A DNA stretch of 64,000 nucleotides, taken from contig NZ_AP024322.1 of NCBI RefSeq assembly GCF_018408855.1, positions 1,302,001 to 1,366,000 of the forward strand. The letters are read 5' to 3'. This document shows positions 52,043 to 59,659 of the stretch, piece after piece. The notes below the pieces were generated by a model. That model saw only the letters and a program-made list of their open reading frames with translations. It was not told the origin of the DNA and did no database searches. The stretch's first letter is position 1. Each line of letters starts with the position of its first letter. Source of the DNA: Caballeronia sp. NK8. Its GTDB lineage: Bacteria; Pseudomonadota; Gammaproteobacteria; Burkholderiales; Burkholderiaceae. The translations under genes were made by a program, and so were the position numbers.

Positions 52043-52535
52043 GCGACCCGGCAAGAAGACACTAGCGGCGACGATCGGCGCAGCAGCGGCGGCCGCGCTC
52101 GTGGCGCTTACAGCCTCTCAAGAGGGCGTGTCGCTCAAGCCATATAACGACCGTCTGGCAAATAACATCCAGACGGTCTGTTTCGGCGAAACGAACGTCG
52201 AGATGCGCGCGTACTCGCTGCCCGAGTGCAAGTCGATGCTCAGCGACAGCCTCGCTGGCTATGCCGACGAGGTACGGTCGGTCACGCCCGGCTTCGACAC
52301 GCTGACGGACGGGCAGAAGGTCGCCGTCGTGGATCTCGCCTACAACATCGGCGTGCCGAACTACAAGGGATCGACGCTACGGAAGCGCTATATCGCGCGC
52401 GACTTCCCCGGTGCGTGCGGCGAGTTCATCAAGTGGCGCTTCGTCGCTGGCAAGGATTGCGCGATTGCGTCGAACCGCTGTGGCGGCATCGTGACGCGTC
52501 GCCAGCTCGAGGCGCAGGCCTGTCGAGGAAACTGA
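52014..52535 (+). CDS. Endolysin, GH24 lysozyme with N-terminal signal-anchor
   Basis: 173 aa. Catalytic Glu37 (SQEGVSLKPYND with Asp46) and Thr54 fit the E-D-T triad. An Ala-rich hydrophobic helix at 17-33 suggests a SAR-type anchor released to the periplasm. Several cysteines follow. Confidence 0.88.
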   Translation: MATQARQTSKRPGKKTLAATIGAAAAAALVALTASQEGVSLKPYNDRLANNIQTVCFGETNVEMRAYSLPECKSMLSDSLAGYADEVRSVTPGFDTLTDGQKVAVVDLAYNIGVPNYKGSTLRKRYIARDFPGACGEFIKWRFVAGKDCAIASNRCGGIVTRRQLEAQACRGN

Positions 52536-52536
52536 T

Positions 52537-52833
52537 ATGGCAAAAATTCAGCTAACACAGAACGGCGATGCGCTTTTCAATTGCCCTGGCTGCGGCATGC
52601 TCCACGTCGTCTACTTGAAGAGCGAAGGTCGACCGCGCTGGTCTTTTAACGGCGACGTCGACAAGCCGACCTTCTCGCCATCCATCAAGGTCTGGTGGAC
52701 GGAGACGCCGCGCACCGATCCGGTGGAAAAGGTGTGTCACTCGTTCGTGACCGACGGACAGATCCAATTCTGCGGCGACAGCACGCACGATCTCGCAGGA
52801 CGGACGGTCGACCTTCCGGAGATGGAAGCGTGA
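52537..52833 (+). CDS. DUF6527-like phage protein, 98 aa
   Basis: FNCPGCGMLHVV, then PRWSFNGDVDKPTFSPSIKV and ending HDLAGRTVDLPEME, a pattern of a phage family sometimes mislabelled ammonia monooxygenase. Cys pair may bind zinc. Found within lysis cassettes; role unknown. Confidence 0.75.
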   Translation: MAKIQLTQNGDALFNCPGCGMLHVVYLKSEGRPRWSFNGDVDKPTFSPSIKVWWTETPRTDPVEKVCHSFVTDGQIQFCGDSTHDLAGRTVDLPEMEA

Positions 52834-53408
52834 GCCCATACCTCATCACAGGAATCATCGCGGGCGCACTTGGCATCGCGATTGGGGGCGCCGCGCTGCA
52901 CACGGTCGACGCAACGAAGCTCGCAAGCGAGCAGACCGCGCACGCACGCGACAACGAGATCAATGCGCAGAAACTTCAGGCCGTGTCCGACGCGGCAGCG
53001 AATGCGGCGCGCGCGGCGATCGCAAAACAGAACGACGCGGCCGCGCAGCTCGCGCAGCTCGACGACAAGCTCAATCAGGAGAAGGCCTCCCATGATGCCG
53101 ACAATGCAAAGAATCGCGCTGCTATCGCTGACGGCGCTCGCCGGCTGCGCGTCGCAGTCACCGCCTACATCCCAGCAAGCGGTGGCAACTCCGCAGATTC
53201 AGGCGCAGGCGCCCGCGGCTTGGGCGATGGTGCCGGTGGCACAGCCGAGCTATCACCTGCGTTTGGATCAGCTCTTTTCGGGATCGTCGACGACGCCGAC
53301 AGCGACGCCCGCGCAAAAGCCGACTACCTCCAGCACTACGTCTGCATCCTCCAGCAACAAGGAGTGATCGCGGGCACATGCATGCTCACGACTACCGCGA
53401 AGGAATGA
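52830..53408 (+). CDS. Rz-type i-spanin
   Basis: 192 aa from a GTG in a GTGA overlap. N-terminal membrane helix (YLITGIIAGALGIAIGGAAL), then a periplasmic coiled coil. Bridges to the outer-membrane o-spanin for final lysis. C-terminal LQHYVCILQQQG tail. Confidence 0.8.
   Translation: MSPYLITGIIAGALGIAIGGAALHTVDATKLASEQTAHARDNEINAQKLQAVSDAAANAARAAIAKQNDAAAQLAQLDDKLNQEKASHDADNAKNRAAIADGARRLRVAVTAYIPASGGNSADSGAGARGLGDGAGGTAELSPAFGSALFGIVDDADSDARAKADYLQHYVCILQQQGVIAGTCMLTTTAKE
53092..53367 (+). CDS. Rz1-type o-spanin embedded in Rz
   Basis: 91 aa in another frame fully inside Rz. Starts MMPTMQRIALLSLTALAGC with a lipobox LAGC; AGGAG lies upstream. The mature part is Pro/Gln/Ser-rich, typical for Rz1. 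Confidence 0.82.
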   Translation: MMPTMQRIALLSLTALAGCASQSPPTSQQAVATPQIQAQAPAAWAMVPVAQPSYHLRLDQLFSGSSTTPTATPAQKPTTSSTTSASSSNKE

Positions 53409-53412
53409 CCAC

Positions 53413-53826
53413 ATGGCATCGAATCTGAAGTACAGCGCCGCGCTCAAGAACGGCCAACAGGATCAGATCACAGCAAAGGTCGGCACGAGCGGCGCATACG
53501 ACATCTATGACGGCACGCAACCGACTAACCCCGACACGGCCGTGACGACGCAGAACCTGCTCGCGACGCTCAACTGCAGCGCGACGTTCGCTGCGGCGGC
53601 ATCGGGCGGCGTGCTCACCGCGAACGCGATCAGCAATGGCACTGGCACCGCAGCGGCAGGCGTAGGTAAAACGGCATCGTGGTATCGCCTGCGTACATCG
53701 GGCGGCACGGCCGTCGTAGACGGCAGTGTCGGCACGAGCGGATGCGATCTGAATCTGTCGAGCACGACGATCGCGCAGGGCCAGACCGTCAGCGTCTCGT
53801 CGAGCACCTACACGAACGGCCAGTAA
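53413..53826 (+). CDS. Hypothetical late protein, 137 aa
   Basis: Begins LKYSAALKNGQQDQITAKVG; Ala/Thr/Gly-rich beta protein, likely a virion accessory protein such as a fibre or capsid appendage. Unknown. Confidence 0.65.
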   Translation: MASNLKYSAALKNGQQDQITAKVGTSGAYDIYDGTQPTNPDTAVTTQNLLATLNCSATFAAAASGGVLTANAISNGTGTAAAGVGKTASWYRLRTSGGTAVVDGSVGTSGCDLNLSSTTIAQGQTVSVSSSTYTNGQ

Positions 53827-53847
53827 TCGGCCGCAAAGGCGACCGCA

Positions 53848-55461
53848 ATGGGCACTCTCACCGGTTCGAACACTGTTCTGGCCGGCACCGAGACGTTCAA
53901 TCTCTCGTCGCCGGCTCAGACCGACTGGATTCAGTTTCCTCAGTCTGCAACGTCCGTCAACCGTAAGTCGGGCGGCGGCTCGACGATCGGCCTGCCGACG
54001 ACGGTCGGTTCGGGCGTCACCTTCACGGGCTACACCGACGGCCCGAAGATGACGTGGACGGATGGCACGCCCACGGCATCGGCGACGGCGCTTGCGGGCG
54101 GCATCTATGCCGACAATACGACGGCGACCGGGCAGGGCATTCAGATAGTTCTGCCTGCCGACACGACGTCACGCACGCTCACGATCTACTGGGCGGCGTA
54201 TTCGAGCGCATGCACGCTGACCGCGACGCTATCGGATGGCAGCGCGACCGCCTATACGGTATCGCCGGGCACGACCGGCAGCGGCAATCAGAAGTTCTAC
54301 GCCACGACCATCACGTGGGCCGCGAACTCGGCGGGGCAGACGCTCACGCTGAAGATGACGCTGACGACGCTGCAGGGCAGCTCGTACAACGTCATGCTGC
54401 ACGCGATCAAGTATCTGAGCAGCGCACCGTCCGCAATCACCGGCACGGGCGCGAGCACCTCGAGCAAGTCGACGGGCGCGGCGTCGGGCGGCGTGAGCAC
54501 GTCGGGCACGGCGGCCGCGACGCAGGCAGTCAGCGGCGCGGCCGCATCAGGTGCGGTCAACACGAGCGGCAGCGCGTCGGCGACGCAAGCGAAGGGCGCG
54601 GGCGCGGCGAGCGGCAGCATCTCGACGGCGGGCACGGCGGCCGCCACGCAAGCGCCTGGTGCAGGCGTGGCCTCGGCCGTAGTTTCATCGACTGGATCAG
54701 CCGCAGCGATAAGCACGGGCAACGGCGCGGCGAGCGGCACTGTGTCGGCGAGCGGCGGCGCGAGCGCCACGCAAGCGCCAGGCGCGGGCGCGGCATCGGG
54801 AGGCGTCTCGCTGTCGGGCGCGGCCGCTTCGACGAGCTCGGGAGGCACGTCGGGAAGCGGCGCGGTTTCGACGACCGGCGCCGCGGCCAGCGCGCAGCAA
54901 CCGAACAGCGCGGCGGCGAGTGGTCAGGTTGGATCGCCACCAATCGATGGCGCGGCGTCCTCGACGAGTCGAAGCACGGCAAATGCAGCGGGATCGGTCA
55001 GCGTGACAGGCAGCGCCGCGGCCGCGCAGGCCGCGAATACCGGCGCGGCGTCAGATCAGATCGGAACGCCACCTATCGACGGTGCTGCCGCGGCCACGCA
55101 AGCGCGCAACACTGGCGCGGCGATCGGTGGCGTGAGCGTTGATGGCAGTGCGGCCGCTGCGCAAGCGCGTGGCACTGGGAGCGCGTCGGGCTCCGTGCTC
55201 GAGCAGATCTCGGGCGCGGCGAGCGCGGTGCAATCTCCGAACATCGGCAGCGCGGCCGGGCGAGTCGGCAGCGATGGCGTTTCTATTCCGGTTCGTTATC
55301 TGATCGCCGCTCAATCGCGCGTCGTCACCGTCGCGCGCGAGGCGCGGTCGTTTGCTGTAGATCCGGAGCGGCGTTCAATCCGAGTCGCACGTGAAGCGCG
55401 CGCGACCGCAATCGGGCCAGAGAGGCGCGTCATCGTCGTGCGCATCGACGAGCCGGCATAA
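53848..55461 (+). CDS. Large Ala/Gly/Ser repeat protein, candidate virion surface fibre
   Basis: 537 aa. A beta-sandwich-like N-terminus (TDWIQFPQSATSVNRKSGGG, about 1-190), about eleven 21-24-residue repeats of the form GAASGxVSxSGxAAATQA (195-470), and a basic C-terminus with two similar REARxxAxxPERR units. The ATG follows the previous gene by 21 bp. It may be a secondary adhesin or head fibre. Confidence 0.68.
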   Translation: MGTLTGSNTVLAGTETFNLSSPAQTDWIQFPQSATSVNRKSGGGSTIGLPTTVGSGVTFTGYTDGPKMTWTDGTPTASATALAGGIYADNTTATGQGIQIVLPADTTSRTLTIYWAAYSSACTLTATLSDGSATAYTVSPGTTGSGNQKFYATTITWAANSAGQTLTLKMTLTTLQGSSYNVMLHAIKYLSSAPSAITGTGASTSSKSTGAASGGVSTSGTAAATQAVSGAAASGAVNTSGSASATQAKGAGAASGSISTAGTAAATQAPGAGVASAVVSSTGSAAAISTGNGAASGTVSASGGASATQAPGAGAASGGVSLSGAAASTSSGGTSGSGAVSTTGAAASAQQPNSAAASGQVGSPPIDGAASSTSRSTANAAGSVSVTGSAAAAQAANTGAASDQIGTPPIDGAAAATQARNTGAAIGGVSVDGSAAAAQARGTGSASGSVLEQISGAASAVQSPNIGSAAGRVGSDGVSIPVRYLIAAQSRVVTVAREARSFAVDPERRSIRVAREARATAIGPERRVIVVRIDEPA

Positions 55462-55478
55462 CAACTTTGGAGCGCCAG

Positions 55479-55763
55479 ATGGCATCACCCTACGTGCCTT
55501 CATTCATTAAAGATCCGCAGGCTGTTCTCGACTTCAACTGGGATTGGTCTGCGTGGCTGGGAGAGGAAGAAACGATTGCAGAGAAATCCGTGACGGCCGA
55601 CACCGGAATTACAGTGAACTCCTCGACCATCGACGGCGGTGTAGTGGTCGCGTGGATTTCTGGCGGCGTCGCAGGTACGGCTTACGTCGTTGCCTGCACG
55701 ATCAAGACGTCCGCGGGACGGACCGAGACGCGCCGGATCAGCGTCTCGGTGCAATTGCGCTAG
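55479..55763 (+). CDS. Small beta protein, 94 aa
   Basis: GGAG upstream. PYVPSFIKDPQAVLDFNWDW start and an Ig-like C-terminus (AYVVACTIKTSAGRTETRRI), a common phage tail/head accessory type. Function unknown. Confidence 0.7.
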   Translation: MASPYVPSFIKDPQAVLDFNWDWSAWLGEEETIAEKSVTADTGITVNSSTIDGGVVVAWISGGVAGTAYVVACTIKTSAGRTETRRISVSVQLR

Positions 55764-55954
55764 CCACGACGCAACCCGGAGCACTTTCAAACAAATACCG
55801 ACCGTACGCATATCCGTCGCCTCCACGACGATCGTCTATTTCATCGGCAACGCGACGTATTCTGTCGCGCCGACGATGAGAGGCTACATTCGCGCAAGAT
55901 GGGTCCCGGTAAAGTCTGCTTTATAATGCGCCGCTGCGAATCATGGAGCGGCGC

Positions 55955-57493
55955 ATGTCCACCCAAAAGAACGATTTAACTCGGCTCACCACTGCGATTG
56001 CCGGCGTCATCGCGGTTCTCGCTTTTCTGTACTGCGGATATATTGCGATCCGGTACAGCTCATATCACATGCTCATCCGGAACTTTGCTTTCCGACAGAC
56101 GCAGACGGCCTTGACCTCTTATTGGGCGTGCCGCGACGGGTTCAAGCTGGCATATGAAACGCCGGTAGGTGGCGCTCCATGGTCGATCCCGTTCGAGTTT
56201 CCGCTATATCAGTGGATCGTCTCGCTGATCTCATGCCCGCTTGGGCTCGACCTTGAGCGCGTCGGTCATATCGTAAGCTACCTGTTTCTCGCGGCCTGCG
56301 TCCTGCCGATAGCAAGATTGTCGCGGAGCCTGTTCGCGGATCGCTGGATGCTGTACTTTTTCGCCTCCACGGCGGTCTTCTTCTCTGCGCCGCTGCACAT
56401 CTTCTTCGGCAATGCCTTCCTAATGGAAAGCGCTGCGCTGTTCTTCTCGCTCTACTTCGTCTCGTACGCAGTCAGCCTGATTCAAGGCGATCGTTCGTTC
56501 AAAACAGCGATTCTTGCCGGCATCTTCCTCACGCTCGGGATTCTGCAAAAGTCGACGACGGCTCTCCCGCTGGTCCCCGTTTTCGGCCTATGGCTGCTTG
56601 CCGCGGGCTGGCGCGAGATTATGGCGGATCGCCTGCGCTCGCGCGCACTCTGGATCGGAGTCGTCGCTATTCTGATCCCGTTTATCATCGGCGCGGCTTG
56701 GGCCAAGTACACCGACATCGTCAAGATGCAGAACGAGTTCGGCCGGGCGCTCACGTCAAGCGCGCTCATGAAATGGAACTTTGGCGGTGATCGGCTTGAC
56801 CCGCATCTTTGGTACTGGGTCATTTGGCTGCGCAACATTCAGGCAAACGTCGGCGGCTGGATCGGCGTTGTCGCAGTAGCTGCTGGCTTGGTCTTCCTTA
56901 ACGGAAAGCACCGCGGCTTGATCGTGCTAAGCCTCGCGCTGTTCCTGTTCTATTTCATGGTATTCACGAACCTGCAATTCGTGCACGAGTACTACCAGAT
57001 CTCCTGCGAGGCGTTCCTGTTGTTGGCCGTGGCGATCGCAACGGCCGGGCTGATGGCAAGTCAGAAAAGGGCACTGAGTGTCGCCGGCGTAGTGGCCCTT
57101 GTGGCGCTGGTTAGCGTGAACGTGCAAACGTTCCGCACCGGGCAGAACTTCCGCTGGCTGCATGAGCTGCCAGTTGCCGAAGTTCCTGTTCTGCAGTCGG
57201 CGCATTTCATTCGAGACAACACCGACCCCGCCAAGCCGATCATCGTCTATGGCGACGACTGGAGCAGTGAGTTTCCTTTCTACGCCGAGCGGAAGGCATT
57301 CGCGGTGCCGAAGTTCTTTCACCACTACGATGATGTGTATCGCGACCCGACGCGCTATCTGGGCGCTCAGGCGTCTGCCGTGATGGTCTGCCGCGACGAT
57401 CGCTCGCCTGAATTTGAAGCGCGGATTGTCAAGGATTTCCAGCCGACGGCGACAGAGCGGCTAGAATTGTGTGACATCTTCCTGAAGAAATGA
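55955..57493 (+). CDS. Polytopic GT-C-like membrane glycosyltransferase (putative)
   Basis: 512 aa (an ATG four codons earlier is possible; GGAG favours this one). About eleven helices and a soluble C-terminal domain. The first periplasmic loop FAFRQTQTALTSYW and PFEFPLYQW resemble ArnT/PMT-type lipid-linked sugar transferases. A TATAAT box lies at 55922-55927. Probable surface-modifying lysogenic conversion gene. The acceptor is unknown. Confidence 0.7.
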   Translation: MSTQKNDLTRLTTAIAGVIAVLAFLYCGYIAIRYSSYHMLIRNFAFRQTQTALTSYWACRDGFKLAYETPVGGAPWSIPFEFPLYQWIVSLISCPLGLDLERVGHIVSYLFLAACVLPIARLSRSLFADRWMLYFFASTAVFFSAPLHIFFGNAFLMESAALFFSLYFVSYAVSLIQGDRSFKTAILAGIFLTLGILQKSTTALPLVPVFGLWLLAAGWREIMADRLRSRALWIGVVAILIPFIIGAAWAKYTDIVKMQNEFGRALTSSALMKWNFGGDRLDPHLWYWVIWLRNIQANVGGWIGVVAVAAGLVFLNGKHRGLIVLSLALFLFYFMVFTNLQFVHEYYQISCEAFLLLAVAIATAGLMASQKRALSVAGVVALVALVSVNVQTFRTGQNFRWLHELPVAEVPVLQSAHFIRDNTDPAKPIIVYGDDWSSEFPFYAERKAFAVPKFFHHYDDVYRDPTRYLGAQASAVMVCRDDRSPEFEARIVKDFQPTATERLELCDIFLKK

Positions 57494-57801
57494 CCATGCT
57501 TCGTTTCATCATCGCTGCCGTCGCAATCGTTACTTCGTCCAGTGCATTCGCCGAAGGCTATACGGCGACCGCCAAACTCAGCGACGGCAAGACGCTGCTC
57601 ATTACCGAGCACAGCAAAGATTGCGGCGGAAAGAAGGGGGCGGCACTGCTCGACCAGGGGATGATGGACCGCGATCACACCTGCGATGTGAGTTGGAACG
57701 ATGAGACGCTGACAGCGCGCTTTGGCGTCCACGAGGTCAGCATGCCTATCGGGGCCTTTTCAGTGCTCTCTTACCCGTCAGTTTCTGTACCTCGTCCGTG
57801 A
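57490..57801 (+). CDS. Secreted small protein, homologous to the 18933 gene
   Basis: 103 aa, ATGA overlap with the glycosyltransferase-like gene. Signal peptide ends SAFA. The mature part has CGGKKGAALLD...DHTCDVSW, matching the pattern of the repressor-linked secreted protein. Function unknown. Confidence 0.7.
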   Translation: MTMLRFIIAAVAIVTSSSAFAEGYTATAKLSDGKTLLITEHSKDCGGKKGAALLDQGMMDRDHTCDVSWNDETLTARFGVHEVSMPIGAFSVLSYPSVSVPRP

Positions 57802-57804
57802 CAA

Positions 57805-58917
57805 TCAGCGTCCAGCCGGCTCGGTATTTGTGGGAAGCCGCGCCGGCTTTCTTGGCATCAACTTCCGCATCAATTTGGTCACCGGCTTTTCGACAAGCCA
57901 ATGCGTGAGCATCCCGACCGCAACGCAAACCAATAAATACACGAGAATCGCGCCGTCGGGACCAACATAGTTCTGAACCTTGATCTTGTATAACAGGACG
58001 AGGCTGATGCCGACGAAGCAGAGGCTATGCGTCAGATACAGCGCGTATGATGCTGCGCCAAGTTGCAGAACAATCCGCGATCCGAACAGCCGCATCCCCT
58101 TTCCTGCCGCTTCCATTCCGACAGCGCCGAGCACGATCAACATTGATGGGACGCCCCACGGTAAGAACTGCCGCACGCCTCTAGATGAGTCGGCCTGATG
58201 ATAGAAGATCGCGCTGAACAGCAGTAGCACGCCCAACCAGAATATAGCGGTCGCCTCCCTGCGAACAAATGGAAAGCGATGAATGTGGAAAATTACGATG
58301 CCCGCCACGAAACACCATACGATCGGGTCCGTGTAAAGTGTGAACACATAGAATCCTGTCGCTTCTCCGAGCGCGGCCATCACGACGAAAACAATGCCGA
58401 TCCAAATCGTTGAAACGCGGAACACCAAGGTCACGACGCCGAACAGGACGTAAAAGAACATCTCGAAATTGAGCGTCCAGCCCGGACCATTGACCGCGGT
58501 GTTGTCCTCACGCGGGATGAAAAATAGCGATTCCAGAACACGGGACAACTCGAACGAACCGGGCGAGTTGATAACGTATGCCCACGCGATCGTGGTGATC
58601 CAATATAGCGGTACGACGCGTGTAATTCTCTTAAGCATGAAGTCGGAGAACTTCGTCGTTTCTCCGATCGACTGAAGGTAAGCCATGATGAAGCCGCTTA
58701 TCACGAAGAATATAGCGACCCCGCACCCGCCGAACCCTTTAAAATTGTGAAACGTCGCCAGTATGGGCATTGGCCCACCCAGATACTTCATGCTAGCGAC
58801 GTAAAAGTAAATGATGTGCATCAGAGCAACGAGCAGCGCAGCGACGGCTCGCAGAGATTGCACAGATTTGTATTCGACGATTTTGGCCGTCGTCGGCTCG
58901 ACAGGAAGCGCACTCAC
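57805..58917 (-). CDS. Acyltransferase 3 (OafA-like) membrane protein
   Basis: 370 aa from a GTG coupled (GTGA) to the 42-aa peptide upstream. KSVQSLRAVAALLVALMHII holds the catalytic His; FFVISGFIMAYL and RITRVVPLYWITT follow. Likely O-acetylates surface polysaccharide in the lysogen, changing antigenicity or phage receptor. Confidence 0.9.
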   Translation of the reverse strand: MSALPVEPTTAKIVEYKSVQSLRAVAALLVALMHIIYFYVASMKYLGGPMPILATFHNFKGFGGCGVAIFFVISGFIMAYLQSIGETTKFSDFMLKRITRVVPLYWITTIAWAYVINSPGSFELSRVLESLFFIPREDNTAVNGPGWTLNFEMFFYVLFGVVTLVFRVSTIWIGIVFVVMAALGEATGFYVFTLYTDPIVWCFVAGIVIFHIHRFPFVRREATAIFWLGVLLLFSAIFYHQADSSRGVRQFLPWGVPSMLIVLGAVGMEAAGKGMRLFGSRIVLQLGAASYALYLTHSLCFVGISLVLLYKIKVQNYVGPDGAILVYLLVCVAVGMLTHWLVEKPVTKLMRKLMPRKPARLPTNTEPAGR

Positions 58918-59042
58918 CAGGTGATGCGGTCGAGTACTTCCTCGTCCGTCTCCGATTTGCTGCGATCGGTTTCATACCAGATAAGCAGGCCAACGACGCA
59001 AAGACCAAGCCCGGCCAAAAGCACAATAAGAGTGGTATCCAT
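58914..59042 (-). CDS. Small membrane peptide, 42 aa
   Basis: AGAGAG before the ATG. One hydrophobic helix (LIVLLAGLGLCVVGLLIW) then an acidic tail. Overlaps the acyltransferase start, so may be its partner or only a translation leader. Confidence 0.58.
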   Translation of the reverse strand: MDTTLIVLLAGLGLCVVGLLIWYETDRSKSETDEEVLDRITW

Positions 59043-59052
59043 TTTTCTCTCT

Positions 59053-59292
59053 TTAGGACGTGCGAGATTTTACCGCACCCGCGACCATCATCGTTTGGTC
59101 AGTTGACTTCGCCTCTGTGCTGATGGTCACTTCATCATCGCCTCCCGTCGCGCGCTCATTCGCCGGCATCGCTACGACGCGATCGCCTGGTCCTCGCACG
59201 CAAACCGCGTGATTCCCGTTCGCGACTTCGCCGCCCCAGTGCTCGCACTTTCGGCACTGGTGCGCTCCAAGCTCGCCCTGAAATAGGCCCAT
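59053..59292 (-). CDS. LexA-box-controlled Cys-containing protein, 79 aa
   Basis: ATG at 59292 with GAGG seven bases before; the frame is open further but the transcript should start near 59320, excluding longer forms. CRKCEHWGG near residue 13 plus Cys31 suggest a metal site; the C-terminus is Thr/Ser-rich. The promoter carries an SOS box. Candidate antirepressor, excision aid or damage-response protein; not recognised by family. Confidence 0.65.
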   Translation of the reverse strand: MGLFQGELGAHQCRKCEHWGGEVANGNHAVCVRGPGDRVVAMPANERATGGDDEVTISTEAKSTDQTMMVAGAVKSRTS

Positions 59293-59310
59293 GATGCCGC
59301 CTCGCGTGTG

Positions 59311-59355
59311 CTGTATGAATGTACAGTCTATACGCGTTGGCATATGAGCATACAA
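59311..59355 (-). promoter_or_regulatory. SOS (LexA) box over a sigma-70 promoter
   Basis: Reading left: TTGTAT (59355-59350), 17 bp, TATAGA (59332-59327). CTGTATGAATGTACAG at 59311-59326 fits CTGT-N8-ACAG with 5-bp symmetric arms and would cover the start point. Confidence 0.78.
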
Positions 59356-59400
59356 GGCACCTCGATTCCCAAAATGGGAATTTTCGCGGGAACCAAAACA

Positions 59401-59435
59401 AAAAAGGCACTGTGATTTTTCACAGTGCCTTTTTT
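59401..59435. terminator. Bidirectional terminator next to attR
   Basis: AAGGCACTGTGA / TCACAGTGCCTT, 12-bp perfect stem, A-run on one side and T-run on the other. It ends tRNA-His transcription (leftward) with phage-supplied DNA. Confidence 0.87.
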
Positions 59436-59465
59436 GTAAAGCGTTGATGCGCTTGGAATTCTCGG

Positions 59466-59514
59466 TGGGGTGGCTGATGGGACTCGAACCCACGACGACA
59501 GGAATCACAATCCT
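59466..59514. repeat. attR (49-bp direct repeat)
   Basis: Identical to attL; spans from the anticodon stem to the CCA end of tRNA-His, with position 59466 being the final A. Confidence 0.95.
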
Positions 59515-59542
59515 GGACTCTACCAACTGAGCTACAGCCACC
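59466..59542 (-). tRNA. tRNA-His (GTG)
   Basis: 77 nt counting the encoded G-1, which pairs with C73, the identity mark of tRNA-His. Anticodon loop TTGTGAT, CCA encoded. The 5' part is host DNA and the 3' part comes with the prophage end, so the gene is restored. Confidence 0.96.
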
Positions 59543-59659
59543 ACTGTTACTTCGACCTTGACTGCTTCAGACCTGCCGTAGCAATCAAGAAGCGAGATTA
59601 TACGAACAAAGATTGCGCTTGCCTAGTCCCTTTGAGCATCTTTTTCCGCCACACGCGCC

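Larger units (their letters stand above)
10507..59514. mobile_element. Complete-looking lambdoid/Mu-chimeric prophage in tRNA-His
   Basis: Bounded by 49-bp perfect direct repeats; one att-to-att unit is 48,959 bp. It carries integrase, immunity region, replication gene with iterons, a lambda-order head module, a Mu-order contractile tail module, lysis cassette and accessory genes. No structural gene is obviously broken, so it could be inducible. The virion should be a myovirus with a lambda-like capsid. Confidence 0.93.

Noticed and set aside
54430..55260. CRISPR-like repetition
   Set aside because: The repeats are in-frame degenerate codons of an Ala/Gly/Ser protein, without conserved direct repeats and spacers.
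59293..59544. Longer form of the SOS-controlled gene running into tRNA-His
   Set aside because: The promoter and LexA box lie inside the extension, so it would not be in the transcript.
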